Assembly (NCBI GenBank): GCA_030549775.1
Contig: CM060174.1
Span: forward strand, 46,294,707-46,358,706
Source: Tamarix chinensis
Lineage: Eukaryota; Streptophyta; Magnoliopsida; Caryophyllales; Tamaricaceae
Length of the DNA stretch: 64,000 bases
Direction: 5' to 3'
Below, piece by piece: positions 11,816 through 25,616 of the stretch. Each line of letters begins with the position of its first letter. The stretch's first letter is position 1. The notes beneath the pieces were generated by a model. It did not search any database and was not told the origin of the DNA. It saw nothing but the letters and a program-made list of their open reading frames with translations. The translations under genes were made by a program, and so were the position numbers.

Positions 11816-11921
11816 TGGCGATAATATCTCCAACATTTATAGTTTTTACTTTTTGCTTCCACTATTTTCTTCAAAGAAAACAAAAATTTTCAGTAGTGAA
11901 TTTTAGGGGTATTACACTTAG

Positions 11922-13019
11922 AGTCCCGTGTTATTATGGAAGAGAACTTTTATTTACTTTATATTGATGCACATTGGAATTACACAACACCAAAATGGAA
12001 TAATTGGAATCAAGATCACAACAATCAAATCAAGAAAAGAAGTAAAGGTTGGTTGATTTCATGGATTAGGGCTAGGGTTTGTGGCTTTAAGGGTTTTTGG
12101 TGGTGGGATTAGGGTTTGAATATTTGGTTGAGGATTATTGGGGTTTATTAATGGTAATTAATGGTGCTAATAATGATAGGGTTAATAATGGTGATGATAA
12201 CTGTTAGCAAGAAAGGGGTTTCAAGATGAAGATGTTGAAATGTTATTGAATGTGTGAATGCTTTCAATCAGTTATGGGTGACAATTATGGAGGGATATGA
12301 ATGTGCTAAATTAACACAAAATCTCTACAATCAAATTTCATATAAATTGAGTAGATAAATATTATTATAAATCACACAAAAATCATAAGAAGGAAGAACT
12401 CACAAGAGGTTCAATTGAAGATTCAAATTTAATTTGATTGTACTACATTCAATTTATATCAATTATACCATGAATATATAGCTTGATTAGAGCCTCCTCA
12501 AGATTAAATATTCCACAAAAGATAAAATAAAATTTAATAAGATAAAACAAAAACACCCAAATGATGCATAATCCACACCATATTGAAAGAAAACAAAAGA
12601 TAAAACTTCACCAATCAACATAAAACTTCTAACACTATCTATCCAACTAATATTTAATATATCTACTAGATATGGATGGGAATCAAAAGCATGTGGAATT
12701 CTTCTCATGCTCTTGGAATGTGAATTCATTAAACTTTACATAATGACCATTAAGTCCTCCTTTAATCCATAATTCAATAAGTAATCTCCTTGATAGGCCT
12801 AAAGTTGCTAATTTACTCATATTCTTCAAACATGTGGAAAATAATCAGCTATGTCATAACATAAGACAGCCCTTCAAATGTAGAACTTGTAGAAATTATA
12901 GGATATGCCCCTACATAATATATACTCTAGCTTCCTTTATTATTATTGAAGTTTTGTTGTGGACTAGAGACCCACACACGAGAACTATTCAGCATGCTTG
13001 ACTTCAAGTTATATTGTGG
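11922..13019. other. Unassigned DNA between elements B and D
   Basis: About 1.1 kb of moderately AT-rich sequence. The stretch 12050-12200 has GGGTTTGTGG and GGGTTAATAATGG runs. An 80-residue frame at 12487-12729 (minus) is unlike any family I recognise and has no repeat or intron support. No gene is called. Confidence 0.5.
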
Positions 13020-13417
13020 CATAGTGTAACACCTCAAAATGTACTACTTAAAACTTTTCTTTTGTAAAAGCATTAATTACAGAAAATAATGGGTATTACT
13101 ACCATACTTAGTATAATTCTAGTATCTTCTACTAAATGCTACGGCTAAAACGTTACTATACATAAATAACATTTACAACATAAGAATAAAATAGAGATTT
13201 TATTACAAATTATATTATCCTAATAAATACAAAAGAATCTAGAAAATTCATTTTAATATGAAAAAAGTAGAAATAGTAAGGGACTTAAGAGTTCAAGGAA
13301 TATCTGGATCAAAAGATGCAGGGGTGATCTGTAACATCCCAAAATTCAGTACTTTTTTTTTCAAAAGCGGAAGAATTTAAAATTGGAAACCCGTGAATTC
13401 TAGGGATGTTACCGCCA

Positions 13418-13463
13418 CACTTAATACCAGACAGGCTCTCTCCGACCATTTTAGTACCAAGTG
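13418..13463 (-). other. Terminal hairpin of element C
   Basis: 46 nt, CACTTGGTACT returning as GGTATTAAGTG on the minus strand. Relative to H, several pairs have become G-U on this strand, so the fold persists although the sequence changed. It lies 88 bp from the element end. Confidence 0.65.
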
Positions 13464-14082
13464 CTAAGGATAAGAGAAGATAGACATTAAACTCCAACCA
13501 CCATTTTATAAAAGAACCAGAAAGATCATACAGTAAAAATCAGAGTATGCGTAAAGGATTGTAATTCATATTCAAAAGAGAGATAAACTTACAACCGATA
13601 AAAGGTTCATTTAAAAATACGCAATAAAAATAATAAATCATGAAAGGGTAAGTTCGATACAAAAGAAATAGCAGAGGAAGATAAAATAACAAGAAGAGTG
13701 AATCCAGCCACACTACTCTCGAACTTGGAGCCAAAAATGCTCAACACACAGCTCTGCCTGATGTCTAGCCCACCTGTACAAAGTCAGAAGGGCCTACTAC
13801 TAGTGGGAATGAGCAGCACCCATAAAAAGGGTGATCTGTATGCTACGTACCTTAGCGTACTAGGCAAAGTAATTGTGCACTAAGGCCAACACATAAAATC
13901 ACATAAACCATGCATAAGAATAAAAGAGCATAAAGACCATCATGATAACATAATATCGAACAATCATTCGGGTAGATACATAAAGACCCATTCATAGTCC
14001 GAATTAATTACTTAATTAATCTCTGATCAAAACTCATTTCACACCATGCTTATTATCAAATCCATGCGAGTACAGGAACCTC

Positions 14083-14530
14083 CCACTATTATAATCGGTG
14101 GGTCGATCACACATAGAGCATCCTGCCCTAACCACTATTATAACCGGTTGATCGGTCACACATAGGGTAAAAACCCTAACCACTATTATAAATGGTGGAC
14201 CGGTCACGCATGGGGTAAAAGCCCTTACCACTATTCCTAACCGATGGATCGGTTCGGCTCCTGCTCGCATAGTGTTCTACTGTAAGTAATTAGTATCTTT
14301 TAAGTGTCTTAGCAAAAACTCTAGTTTGTTTTTATTAAGCTTAGGATCCCCCACTATTATAACGGTGGGTCGGTCACACATAAAGCATCCTGCCCTAACC
14401 ACTATTATAACCGGTGGATCAATCACACATAGGTTAAAAACCCTAGCCACTATTATAACCGGTGGATCGGTCACACATAGGGTAAAAACCCTAACCACTA
14501 TTCCTAACCGGTGGATCGGCTGGACCCGTC
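14083..14530. repeat. CCACTATTATAACCGGTGGATCGG motif array in C
   Basis: At least eight copies of CCACTATTATAACCGGTGG plus ATCGGTCACACATAGGGTAAAAACCC, spaced about 60 bp. This is the densest array of the family motif in the window. Poly-repeat open frames across it are by-products. Confidence 0.8.
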
Positions 14531-16241
14531 TCAATATCTTCCACTTTAAGTGATTAATATCTTAAGTATCTTATTCAGAAGCTTTCACCCTAGACATGCA
14601 TAAATCACTCCCCCTACACTTATCCTCCACCTAACCCGTATCATATCATGAGAACCCCGCACCTTTTAACTTCCCAGAAACCTTAATTTAGGCCTAAGTG
14701 GCCCATCCTACGCCACCTCAAATAACCCAAATCATTTTAACACTCCACACACTAGAAGTTATGAATTCCATCCTCATAATTACACTTTAATCATCAAATA
14801 CACATGATACCACAAAAACCCTAAGCAGCCACACCAAACCCTAATTGTCCACACAAACCCTAGCTCAATCTCCTACGTACCCTTATATTACTCCACGTAC
14901 TATTTTTCATCCAAAGTGTTCAAACACCCAAACAACACTTACATTACCTTTCTCACATCCCAAATCAACTGTCCATACATAAATTTCATGCCCATGCAGA
15001 CTTTACACATCCTATGCAACCATTCAAAACTTTCATGCGAAACCCTAAAATCCCACGTGAAACCCTAGATTCAATCATGCAAACACTAGATCCACCCATG
15101 CAAAACCCTAGATTCATTCACACCAAACCCTAGATTTAATCCATACAACACTATAGAAACTGTCATTCAAAACCCAAAGTCCATCCATACAAACCCTAAA
15201 TTCTTTCATGCAAAACCCAAGATTCATTCATACAAAACCCTAAATTCAATCCACACAAAATCCAAGGTTTCTCCATACAAAAATCCTAAATTCAATCCAT
15301 ATAAACCATATATTAGATTCTCCTATGTTACACCATAGATTAGATTCTCCCATGTTACACCATAGATTAAATTTTCCATACAAAACCATAGATTAGATTC
15401 TCTCATATGAAACCATAAAGTAGATTCTCCCATACAATACCTTGGATTAAATTCTCTCACACAAAACCATACAAAATCATAAATTAGATTCTTCCATACA
15501 AACCCATAAATTAGACTCTCCCATGCACAACCATAGATTCTCCCACTCTTTTATTTTATTTAAAATCCCCATTTTATTCTTCCACTCATGGATAATTAAA
15601 ATACTTAGGTCAACTCATATCCCTTGGTCAACTTATTCCTCTTTTGTCAACATACTCCTCTTGGTCAACTTATTTTCCATTTTCAACCTTTCCCACACAA
15701 TACCACTTTATACATCCTCACATGCATGTCTAAAGGGTCACAAACCAATCATCACATACCACAATATTTCATCACATATATATAATACACATGCCATATA
15801 ACAACACAAGAACAAGCTTCAACTCCATGTCATACCACATACGAGATGATCATAACGATAAACATAGGATGAATAACATACAAAGCATATAATGCACATC
15901 AACACAAACAAGGCCTTAGTAACACCCTTACCTAAAACGACATGGGTCTTGGAGCACGCTCCTACACCTCCTTAGGGCTTTGACTGGTCTCACCTATATG
16001 AGGGAAAAACTAAAATTAGATTCCCTCTTACTAAAAATACTATTAATTATTAACTTATTCTAAGACTAGGCTTTTGATAAAAATAATAAAATATTAATAA
16101 TAAAAATGACATTAACTAATTACTATCTTGATAAAGATATAAGAAATAATAGTAATATTATAAAAGTTGATAATATAAGGTTGAAGACTTTACCCTAATA
16201 ATAATAATAGTGATACTAAAATAATGATAATGATAATAATG

Positions 16242-16315
<74 letters not shown>
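16242..16315. repeat. AAT microsatellite
   Basis: Nearly perfect run of about 24 AAT triplets inside element C, with further AAT runs at 16560-16655 and 16755-16790. Confidence 0.9.
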
Positions 16316-16316
<1 letters not shown>

Positions 16317-16566
16317 TGATTTGAAATAAAAGGTGGAATAAGGGCTTCAGCCCTTCACCAAAATAATACTAATAATAATATTAGTAACATTTATAATAAA
16401 ATTTAGTAATAATAATAATAATGAAATAGTAATAATAATAATGATAAAAACCATAATAATATTGCAAAAATAATAATAATCCTAATGGTAATAATAATAA
16501 TGATAATAATCGAAGATAAAATGAAGTAAGGTTTTTATCGCACATTGAATAATAATAAACTTAATA

Positions 16567-16597
<31 letters not shown>

Positions 16598-16604
16598 GCT
16601 AATG

Positions 16605-16651
<47 letters not shown>

Positions 16652-17445
16652 CGCATACAATAATAGTAATAATAGCAACACTAATAGTAAAATAGTTGTA
16701 ATAATGAAAATGAAATAACAATAATAATAATTTCAAAATAGTAATAATAATAACAAAAATAATAGTAATAATAATAATAATAATAGTAATATATTTCAAA
16801 TAAATGAAATAAAATAAAATAAAGCTTGTAAAAATATGAAAAAGGATTGAGAGGGTTTAGGGTTCAACCTTGGGCTATTAGTGATAGGCGGCACCGGCGG
16901 TGGCCAAAAAAAAGAGAAGAAAAGGGAAAATTTTTGAATGCTGGGAAAAGGAGAGGTAGAATGAAGGTGGGGGTTGAGGTGATTATGGTTGCTTAGAAGG
17001 AGAGGAACAAAATGACGATGGCGGCACACGGCAGCGGCAGTGGTGGCCAAATGGGGAAGAAGAAGAAGAGAAAGGGAGGAGGAGAGGGAGGAAGAGGAAA
17101 AGAAAGGTAGGGGAGATAGAGGAGGGTCTATAGTATAGTTTGGGAGGTGAAAGAGGTAGTGGAAGTGGCGGTAGCGGTGGCGAGCAGCGATGCAAAGGGT
17201 GGTAGAGGTGGGAGAAAGGGTTGATCGGGGAGCAAACTTTACACAGTCAGGATGGCTTGTGTAGGGAAAATCGAGGGATGAGGGTGGTTCGGTTAGTTAG
17301 AGGGAAGTGCAGGGAAGGTTTAGGTAGGTGGAGTGGGTGGCGGCGTTGGCCGACGGTAGAGAAAATAACACCTAAAATGGCGGCAGTGCACGAGGGGAGA
17401 AGGTATGGGTTTCGAAGAAAGGTTCAATCCTAGGCTAGGGAGGGG

Positions 17446-17453
17446 TATTTATA
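17446..17453 (-). promoter_or_regulatory. Candidate TATA box of element C
   Basis: TATAAATA on the minus strand, 1039 bp from the right end and bordering the GC-rich block. It is the canonical plant TATA form, and the same octamer lies at the same depth in H. Confidence 0.5.
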
Positions 17454-18497
17454 GGGTTTAAATGAGAGGTTAAGATCTATGAGACAACGAGGGAGTAGGC
17501 AAGTAGGGTTAGGGTTCGCCGGCAACGTCTAGCAGGCAAAAATCTAGGTCAAACGTCGCAAGGTTGGCTGGCTGGGAGAGGGAGAAACATGCGAGGAGAG
17601 GGGGAGTTAGTTGGGCGAAAAGGTCGACGAGTCAGCAGGAGAAAGGGGTGAGAGGTTGGCGGCGAAAATCCAGGGCTAGGCGGCGGTGCAGGTTGTTGAT
17701 GGAAAAGGTAGGATGAAGGAAGAAGAAGAAGAAAGAAAAGGGGTGGGTTAGACCAGGCGGCTGAGGAGAAAAGAAAAGAAAGGAAAAGAAGGGGAAAAAC
17801 CAGACTGTTCTAGCGGTGAGGATGCGTTTAAATCAAACGCTACGTTTTAGGGGGAAAAGAAGCCACGTGTAACGTGGCGTTTTGGGTCGCCAAACAAAGA
17901 AGGAAAAGAAGAGGGTATGAGCCGCGAGAAGGAGCGGTCCACGTCGAAGGAAGGAAAGGGGAAAGTGCTGGGCCGCGAGCTGGCCCAGGTTGGGGGAAGG
18001 TAAGGAAGAAAAAGAAAAGAAAAAAAAAAGAAAGGGAAAAGGGAAAAGGGGAAAGAAAAAAATGAGGGTTGGGCTAATTAAATTCATTAGGATATTATGG
18101 ATATTTAAAAATAATAATATTTAAGTAAAATAATATTTAAAACCCTTTTTAGCCTAATTTAGGGTTTTTAAAAGGTTTTTCATAAATTCCATTTTAATTA
18201 GCAAAACACCTTAATTTTCTTCAATTAAATTATTTATAAAGTTCATATTAATTTGGAACTATTTTCTCCTTCTTATTTTAAATAAAATAATTTATTTAAT
18301 TAATTTTCAAAATATAATCCTTAATTAGCTAAAATACACCAAAATTTTCTAATAAAAATATTTATTATTTTCGTCTTGAATAGTCCTCATTAATTCCTTT
18401 TTATTTTAATAAAAATAATTTATTTAATAAATTTTTCTAATAAAATCTTACTTAACTATAATTTTTAAAATTGGAATTTTCTTGGCATTTCATGATC

Positions 18498-19442
18498 ATT
18501 AGATAGTACTAATTCTCAACCTTCTACTAGAATTCATCAAGCTAAACCCTAAAAATATTGTTGCAAGATAAACATTTGAATAGGCAGTGGATCGTTAATG
18601 AAGCCTATCAATACTATAGTATTGAGTGAATTATTACACAACGCTAACATACAATGCCACATGGGGTACATATATATAAGAACATAGAGTAGATACATCA
18701 AGGAAATTATGCGATCGTAAAATGACCACAACTAATATAGTCAAAAGAAACTCAAATACCAAGGTAGGGCACTGAGACAACTACCAAAACATCCATCCAT
18801 ATCAATTATAGGTACCAAGGTAGGGCGCAAAGTTAACTACCAAACCTCATACCAAAACATGTTGCACACAACAACAACTACTAAATTAGTAAATCTAGAA
18901 CAACCTAATAATATTTTCACGCAAAAATTATTTCCAATTTTAATTACTCGAGGGGGGTATAATAATAAATTAGAGACATAAAAGTACACGAGTCATACCA
19001 GCGAACAAGGAAGCACTCCACTCTCTAACCATACAACCTAGAGGTATAACAACACTCTGGTCATACTAGTGCACAAGACAACACAATACTTTCCTAACTA
19101 GGACACCTAACCCTTAAATATCAATACCCCCTATAGGACATGTAGGTCACCTATAGAGTAGACTAGGGTCTTACTAGGGCACAACAACACTACTAGTGAA
19201 CCAAATAAACTGAGGGCTTCTATATTGTCTTTAGGGTAGCTACCCCTAGAGAGAAAACATTCTCGAACTCGAGGTCTTCCATTTTAAGTATTAGTATCTT
19301 TATAAGGTGGTCAGATATTTCACACATATTTCACTATTATTCCTATTTCCATGATTATCCATTTTTACTTTATTTCTAATTATTAAGGTAAACCCTAAGG
19401 TCATCGGTATATGTCAAAGTCAAGGCAACACTAAGGTCAACC
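18498..19442 (-). mobile_element. Middle fragment of element D
   Basis: Sequence between the right end of C and the left end of E. It contains decayed copies of an ACCAAGGTAGGGC motif near 18760-18830. It is assigned to D by position only; no gene was found. Confidence 0.5.
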
Positions 19443-19542
19443 TTTAACACCCCCATTTTTTACTATTAAAAACTTTCATATTGAAAACATTATAGAAGTG
19501 GAAATACAACTCTAAACTATGAAAAATGAGGTGCTAATATCG

Positions 19543-19588
19543 CATTTAGCACAAAATAGGCACCTCACCATCTACCTCGCACTAGACA
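19543..19588 (-). other. Terminal hairpin of element E
   Basis: On the minus strand TCTAGTGCGAGGTAG pairs with CTATTTTGTGCTAAA, 14 of 15 positions counting G-U. The primary sequence is clearly different from that of A, C and H, yet the fold is kept at the same place in the unit. Confidence 0.55.
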
Positions 19589-22136
19589 TAAGGCTAAGTA
19601 TCCATCCAATCACTACACAAGAGGAACTAGAGTGCACAAGATAAGAAAAATCATTGTTTACAACCTAAGGTTACATAGGCCCAAATCCATACAAGGTACA
19701 TATAAAGAAGTTGCTTAATAGGAGCAAATTAATTTTGATATGATACACTAGGGTCACTCAAGGACCACAAAAAAAGTTGCTAGGAAAGCCTACGCTCAAG
19801 AACCTAACATTTCTAAGATAAGAATGGACCACTCAATGGTTGTCTTAAGAAAAACTGCAACCAACCTCCTACTCGGGGGATTACAATAACAACCTCACCA
19901 ATATGCATAAATACTGGGTAAACTAATATACCACCATCATGTGGATCCTGGTACAAGCAAGACCCACATAGCATACTCATGGTAAAACTTACTAAAATGT
20001 GCATGTGAATTTCCTATGATGTCATACAAGTACAATCACACAAGTCATTCAAGATATAGATGGATCCATTTAATCATGCATAGTTATAATCATGTTAGCA
20101 TACCAAGGTATACAAGCTTTCAATATGCATATTGTCTACTCATGGGACCTGAATTACTTAGATTATCCATTCGATAATAGTTAGAGTATAACTTGCATGG
20201 TAATGAGGAAACATGGTTACATATATATCCCCCTAACCATGGATGGATCATGAGCATAATAATGGTAGATCATGTGAAAATCATGAAAGTATTCCAGATT
20301 ATACGCATGTATTATAGTAGCCATACTAGAGGAACATATGCTTAATATCAACTTCCAAGTAAGCGAGAAAGAATTATACCACATATTCATAGCTTAATTA
20401 AGGTGTAAGCTCTTAAGTATTCAAAAATTAAAGCGAATAACATATCAAATAACCATAATCATGTAAAAGAGCTAGCCGATTACTTCATCCTTAAATCTCA
20501 TTTCGGTCCTCATTTTACTTTAGATAAAATAGAATTTATTTACAAAATCCTTGAGCAACAGGTGAGTACATAATTATTTTATCATAATTTCTTAAGAAAT
20601 AGGTGGGATTCTTCCCCATGGTCTCTCAATACCATAGAAGCCATGCATATAGTAGACATAAATTCCTAACTCATGCCAAGGAAACCTGGTGGACATAAGT
20701 CCAAGTTCCTGCCAAAATAACAAAGATAAAATTCCTAGCTTATGCCAAAGAAACCTAATGGACATAAGCTCAGGTTCTTACCCAAGTAATAAGGACATAA
20801 GTCTTGGATCATGCTAAACAACCATTCTTTGGTGACCAAACCCTTTAATATTGATACCCCCTATTACATCATTAGTGTCTAGAGTAGAAAAGACATCATA
20901 ATCTATATGGATCTTGAAATCAACTAGGATCCTACCTGAAGGCAAAAAAGAGCCCGAAGGCATACTAACCCCCGGTAACTAATCAAGGATCGAATAATCT
21001 AGACCTTTTATAGTGCTTATTCTACTTTAAGTAATTGGTGTCTTATTATCTCATTTCACATAAAGGCCCACAACAATAACACACCTAGGAACAAGCCTTT
21101 TAAACTTAACACACCCATATAGGGCTCTAACATTATCTAACATTCCCATTTAGGGTCCCTTCAAGAGACTATTCCAGTACACGATCCATTATGCAAATAG
21201 GTGGAATTATTTAATGTGAATGTTACCCATAATAATCCAAGATAAACATTAAATTTATATTTATTCCCTTATTTATAATTGAACTCTAGGTCATGCCAAG
21301 GTCAAAGTCATAGTTCATTACTCAATCATAGACTTGCCCATTTATTAAAGTATTTCTAATTAAATTCCTAAGGCCAAAGGTGAAGGTCCAATTATAGGTC
21401 CACTAGCGCTACCACATAAACTCTAAATGGTAATGGTTCTATGTATAATTCATAATGTATAAGAGTCGTTGTAAATGAAAGTGATGTTTTTAAGGAGATT
21501 AAAAGGCAAAGGTTCCGGTCACCATTGTGAAACTATATTACAACGAGCTTTTAACCATTATAGATATATCTCTTATCCGCCGTCTATGACTTTTAACAAT
21601 ATATATTTAACCGTTGTAGATATAGCATTTACCCATTGTCTTTAATATTAGAAAATGGTTAAATGCCTATTGTATATGTATCCCTTATCCACTGTCGATT
21701 AATTTTAACAATGGTTATTTAACCATTATAAATGTCACATATATCTATTGTCTTTGAATTAGATAATGGGTATTTAATCATTGTAAATATATCACTTACC
21801 CAATGTATTTAACATTTAACAATGAGTATTTAACCGTTGTAAATAAATATTATACCTATTATAAATTAAAAACTTACATGTCATGGAAAGTCTTTCAAAA
21901 CAATTAAACAACCCTTGCTAATTATAAATTTAACTACTAAACATAAAAACTTACCTATTGTCGATGTAAAATTTAGGTGTTGAAATTTTACAAATTCATC
22001 TTACAACATGCTATATACAATCTATACTATATCCAATGCCTGCTATATACACAATTGGTTATATGTAGCCTGAACCTACTTCACACAATCCATACTATGT
22101 CCAAAACCTATTATATACATAATCGATTATCTATCT

Positions 22137-22147
22137 ATCTATCTATA

Positions 22148-22183
<36 letters not shown>

Positions 22184-22186
22184 TGT
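22137..22186. repeat. ATCT / ATGT microsatellite
   Basis: A short run of CTAT repeats passes through TA repeats into eight ATGT units within CACTA-1. Confidence 0.85.
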
Positions 22187-22408
22187 AGAGGACATCCTAA
22201 TAAATTTTATAAAGAGATCACTAAATAAAATCTAAAAAGTTATCACATAGGTTTACGAGAAAAACAACCACCATTAACCTCTTCTTTCATGTAACAAAAT
22301 GCTTGAACAATAGTCACCTATGCTTGAAATACATTAAAGTATAAGAAACGTACATAATTTGATACAATTTTTATAATAGGAAAAACCCTTTATTAGCTTG
22401 ATACATTC

Positions 22409-22489
22409 TCATAGCCCTGCTCCAACATTAAAGAATAGTATATTATATGAAATGTGATTTATATAAAACAAAAATGCATATACATACAT

Positions 22490-22558
<69 letters not shown>

Positions 22559-22975
22559 CATGAATAAACAGTTAGAATTTTGAACATCTGACCTATTCAC
22601 AATTTTTATGACTTCATCATATATAGCACCATGCATAGAGTCGAGCCAATAATACATCTGGCATGCGGGATAGACTATAAAAAGCATCTAATGATTTCTG
22701 CAATTCAAGTGATTACATGTTCAATTATATGGTACTTTTTCATTAATATGATACATAAATTTAAATTCTTACTTTTGAACTTATGGAGTAAAAAGTAATT
22801 TGTTTTGTGGATGTGCAAGAAAAATATCTGCTAAATATTGCGTTTGATCCTGTAGTTTGTCGTTGTAAAATAAAATTATATTTGGACACAATTGCCCAAT
22901 AGTAGATATTCCATCATACTCACACCTTTCAAACATTATCCTATATGGAAATATAATTAAATTGTGACAATACAT
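22409..22975 (-). pseudogene. Ulp1-like (C48) cysteine protease domain of CACTA-1, broken
   Basis: Two minus-strand open stretches, 22975-22781 and 22687-22409. The second includes VYPACQMYYWLDSMHGAIYD, matching the strand around the catalytic region of Ulp1/SENP proteases fused to plant CACTA ORFs, where a HW...L...YWLDS pattern is typical. The first ends AHPQNKLLFTP, like the segment just before the catalytic His-Trp. A stop separates the two, and the His of the catalytic pair falls in the broken joint. A TA microsatellite (22502-22554) has expanded inside the remnant. The family removes SUMO-like tags, but its role in CACTA elements is not settled. This copy cannot encode an active enzyme. 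Confidence 0.6.
22502..22554. repeat. TA microsatellite
   Basis: About 26 uninterrupted TA units, likely to vary in length between individuals. It lies inside the decayed CACTA-1 protease region. Confidence 0.9.
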
Positions 22976-23483
22976 AAATAATTAAACATATTGAATTATA
23001 TACAATTAATTAATGATACTCACTTGTTATATGTTGCCATAATTAAGTTCTAAACTTTGCCTCTATAATGAACTATATTGATATATTCATGATCAATTAG
23101 AATATCATATTCATGAAACATAACTACTTTAGCACATGGAACCAAGGTCGAATCTACAAATTCCATTGCATTGGCATGACCTTTCAACATCCTCAAGTTG
23201 ATACACTTTTTTCCAAAAGTGTTAAACTTGAGGATTGTGGCTTAGACTAGCCCTTTGCTGCCTTAGAAATGTTTCACAACGTTTATCATTTTTTTTATTT
23301 GTTGCTATAGTTTATTGAGGTTTTGGTACAATCTGATTAGGGTGTGGTGTATCTTGATTAGGTTGTGATATATACTTCATAGTAAAACCATCACAAAAAA
23401 TGATACGTGAGAAGCCTTATTATCATGCTTTAGAAATAAGTTATTTGAAAATTAAATAGTAATTACCTCAATATTGAAATCCA

Positions 23484-25346
23484 CTAGAGATGTAGGCCAT
23501 GCACATAAGAAGAGAGTGCATGTTGAACCTTATACATACAAGCTTCATCATTTGGCATAGGCGATGGAGCATCAGCAACTAAAGGAACTTGAATGACAAC
23601 TTTCATGTACTTATCATCCAAGGGTTTATTATGCATCATAACAATTTTGGTTCCATAGCGTATACATACTCTTCCTATTGCCACGAGTTGATCTGGATTA
23701 CTTAACAATAGCAGACATGGCATATCTCCCTACAAAATTAGACACAAAGGTCATTTATCTTATCTATATAATGACTATGAGAGATTAATTTAGCTTATTT
23801 ATCTATTGTGTTAGTAAAAATAATATGAATTAATATGTACAAAAAGTAATGAGTTTTTTTGGATGGTATCTAATAAAATAGTATTGTAGAAATTTCAATA
23901 TAGAGGGTAGACATATACCTTTAATAGATTGCTAAAACTTGCATCTCAACAACTAGGACACATAGGCCATCTCTGGTGTATCAATAACTTCCTTGTCCTT
24001 GTTGGATAAGAGAACATCAATATTAACCCACCATTTCTACAACTTCTTTTCCATCTTCTCTTTTGTCTCTTTCATTATTTCTTCCTTCATCCCCTCCTTT
24101 ATCTGAGCCATCATATTCTCAAACATAGAAGTTGTTTTAAAGGAATTTTATGAGCATAAATAATCTCTTAATATAACTCCTATTCCACCAGTTCTGACAT
24201 GACCCAGATGTTCGATAATTCCTAGAGCCTTTGCTAACAAATCATTAGCAGGTGATGCAAATGATACACCAATATAGGAATTGTCCAATGTGTTCTATCA
24301 AATATCATAACCTAAGAGTTATACTTTAAAACATGTTCTAAGGCTAATTTAAACTTTTAAATGAATAGAATAACAATATCTTACAATTTTCTCAACTACT
24401 TCCTTAATAGCTTCATTAGTAATAGTATATCTTTAGGGACCCTTGCATCCTTCCACAAGACATGTCTATCTATTATAGTGGTCTTAGGATCCAAACCTCT
24501 CTTTGCAATATGCATTTATTGAAAGGGTGAAAATATCATAATTTTTTATTATAGATACACTAACATGTATTAGCAAAAGTTCATTTATTTCACTTACAAT
24601 TTCTTTCTCGAGACCAATGTTTCCTTTACAAGACAAGTTATGATGGTATAGATCCTTCAAAGCTAGCTTTCACATTTGTTGCACTTTTTTTCCTATGATA
24701 ATAATCTAAATTATAGTGATATATAAACAATATAGATATAAAATCAATACATGTTTTATACAAGTATACCTTATATTCATCAGTCAGCTTTCTTCCTTTG
24801 AAAAACATCCTAATATGATTGTAGAATTTGATAATTTTCTAGTGGCTCTTTTTGGATAGTTCCATCATCCTTATAAATGAAATTTCTTCCCAAAGTAGGC
24901 TTAAATTGCCTCCATGCTTTTGTAACTTGAACAAGAATCACCTTCTTTTGATAAATAGGGATGTCAAAAATAACCTACCAAATTACACAAAATCATAGTC
25001 ATAGAATAATTATAATACAAAACCTTAATAAGTAGTGTAGGTATTATTTAAAGTGTGTGAATCAAATTACCGATATTTCCTCCCATGCAATTTTTTTCTA
25101 TTGGCATTTTATTCCATATTTCATAACTAATAGGCAAATGATTGCGTGTACATTCTCATAAATATACAGATAAAAGCTTACCATTCGCACAAATGGTCTG
25201 CCCCCTCATGTTCCACTCCAAACTAATTTTTTCATTTCGTAACTGTTTCATCGCCACCTATTTCAATGCGGTTAGCCCCTTTCTTTACGAGAGCCATAGG
25301 TTGAACCACCTCCACTAATTGAAGAACCACCATTGTCATAAGCCAT
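23484..25346 (-). pseudogene. CACTA-1 TNPA/Transposase_24-like protein, broken
   Basis: Scattered minus-strand coding remains. A likely start is at 25346, MAYDNGGSSISGGGSTYGS, a Gly/Ser-rich head common in these proteins. Then come FKPTLGRNFIYKDDGT (about 24840-24900), ALGIIEHLGHVRTGGIGV (about 24180-24240) and, at 23723-23484, DQLVAIGRV followed by YMKVVIQVPLVADAPSPMP. The ALG.xEH.G.VR.G motif and the late VxVxVxxxxAPLPxP segment are typical of the second protein of plant CACTA elements, which binds subterminal repeats. Many stops and frameshifts occur, and introns cannot be separated from decay. Confidence 0.6.
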
Positions 25347-25616
25347 GTCTCTAAAAAAACATAGTGTAATGGCCAGGTTATGCAATAGTAGTAAATTATA
25401 CATGTGTTACATAAACTAATTTAACCTAAAATGATAACACAAATGATGACAATGATAAGGGAATCAATAAATGGCCAAATAGTTTTTTATTTAAAGAAGT
25501 CGGCAATTGTAGGCATCCTATCTAATATACTTCATTGTAAAAAAAAATTATTCAAATGAGGTTAAAATACATGCTAAATACCAAAATAAGTATCAAGGCC
25601 TATATTGGACAATATC

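Larger units (their letters stand above)
7578..11916 (+). mobile_element. Element B: giant LTR-like unit, 4339 bp, complete
   Basis: Plus-sense member of the family. The left end is the decayed form TATAATATCTAAAAATTTT and the right end is TTTTAGGGGTATTACA. CTTAG at 7573-7577 and 11917-11921 is a perfect 5-bp target duplication. Inside are an AT-rich start, a C-rich block (7900-9150), the candidate donor TACCG|GTAAGG at 9370, a degenerate GGTAATTT array (9800-10500), CCACCGGCTATAATAGTGG motifs (10935-11180), two short hairpins near 11480-11560 and the 46-nt terminal hairpin (11770-11815). It belongs to the same subtype as I and J, which share the array and the donor context. No retrotransposon protein domain is present. 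Confidence 0.8.
13330..18492 (-). mobile_element. Element C: giant LTR-like unit, 5163 bp, complete
   Basis: The left end is TGTAACATCCCAAAA and the right end is the decayed TTCTTGGCATTTCA. TGATC at 13325-13329 and 18493-18497 is a perfect target duplication. C has the same order of parts as A: terminal hairpin (13418-13463), conserved block (13815-13850), CCACTATTATAACCGGTGG repeats (14083-14530), CCCTAGATTC-type repeats (15040-15560), palindrome with donor (15931), AAT run (16242-16315), G-rich block (16830-18070) with a TATA box at 17446-17453, and an AT-rich end. It is inserted in D. No protein domain is recognised. Confidence 0.8.

Noticed and set aside
12487..12729. 80-residue minus-strand frame in the B-D spacer
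   Set aside because: No recognisable family, no neighbouring exons, and length expected by chance in AT-rich DNA.
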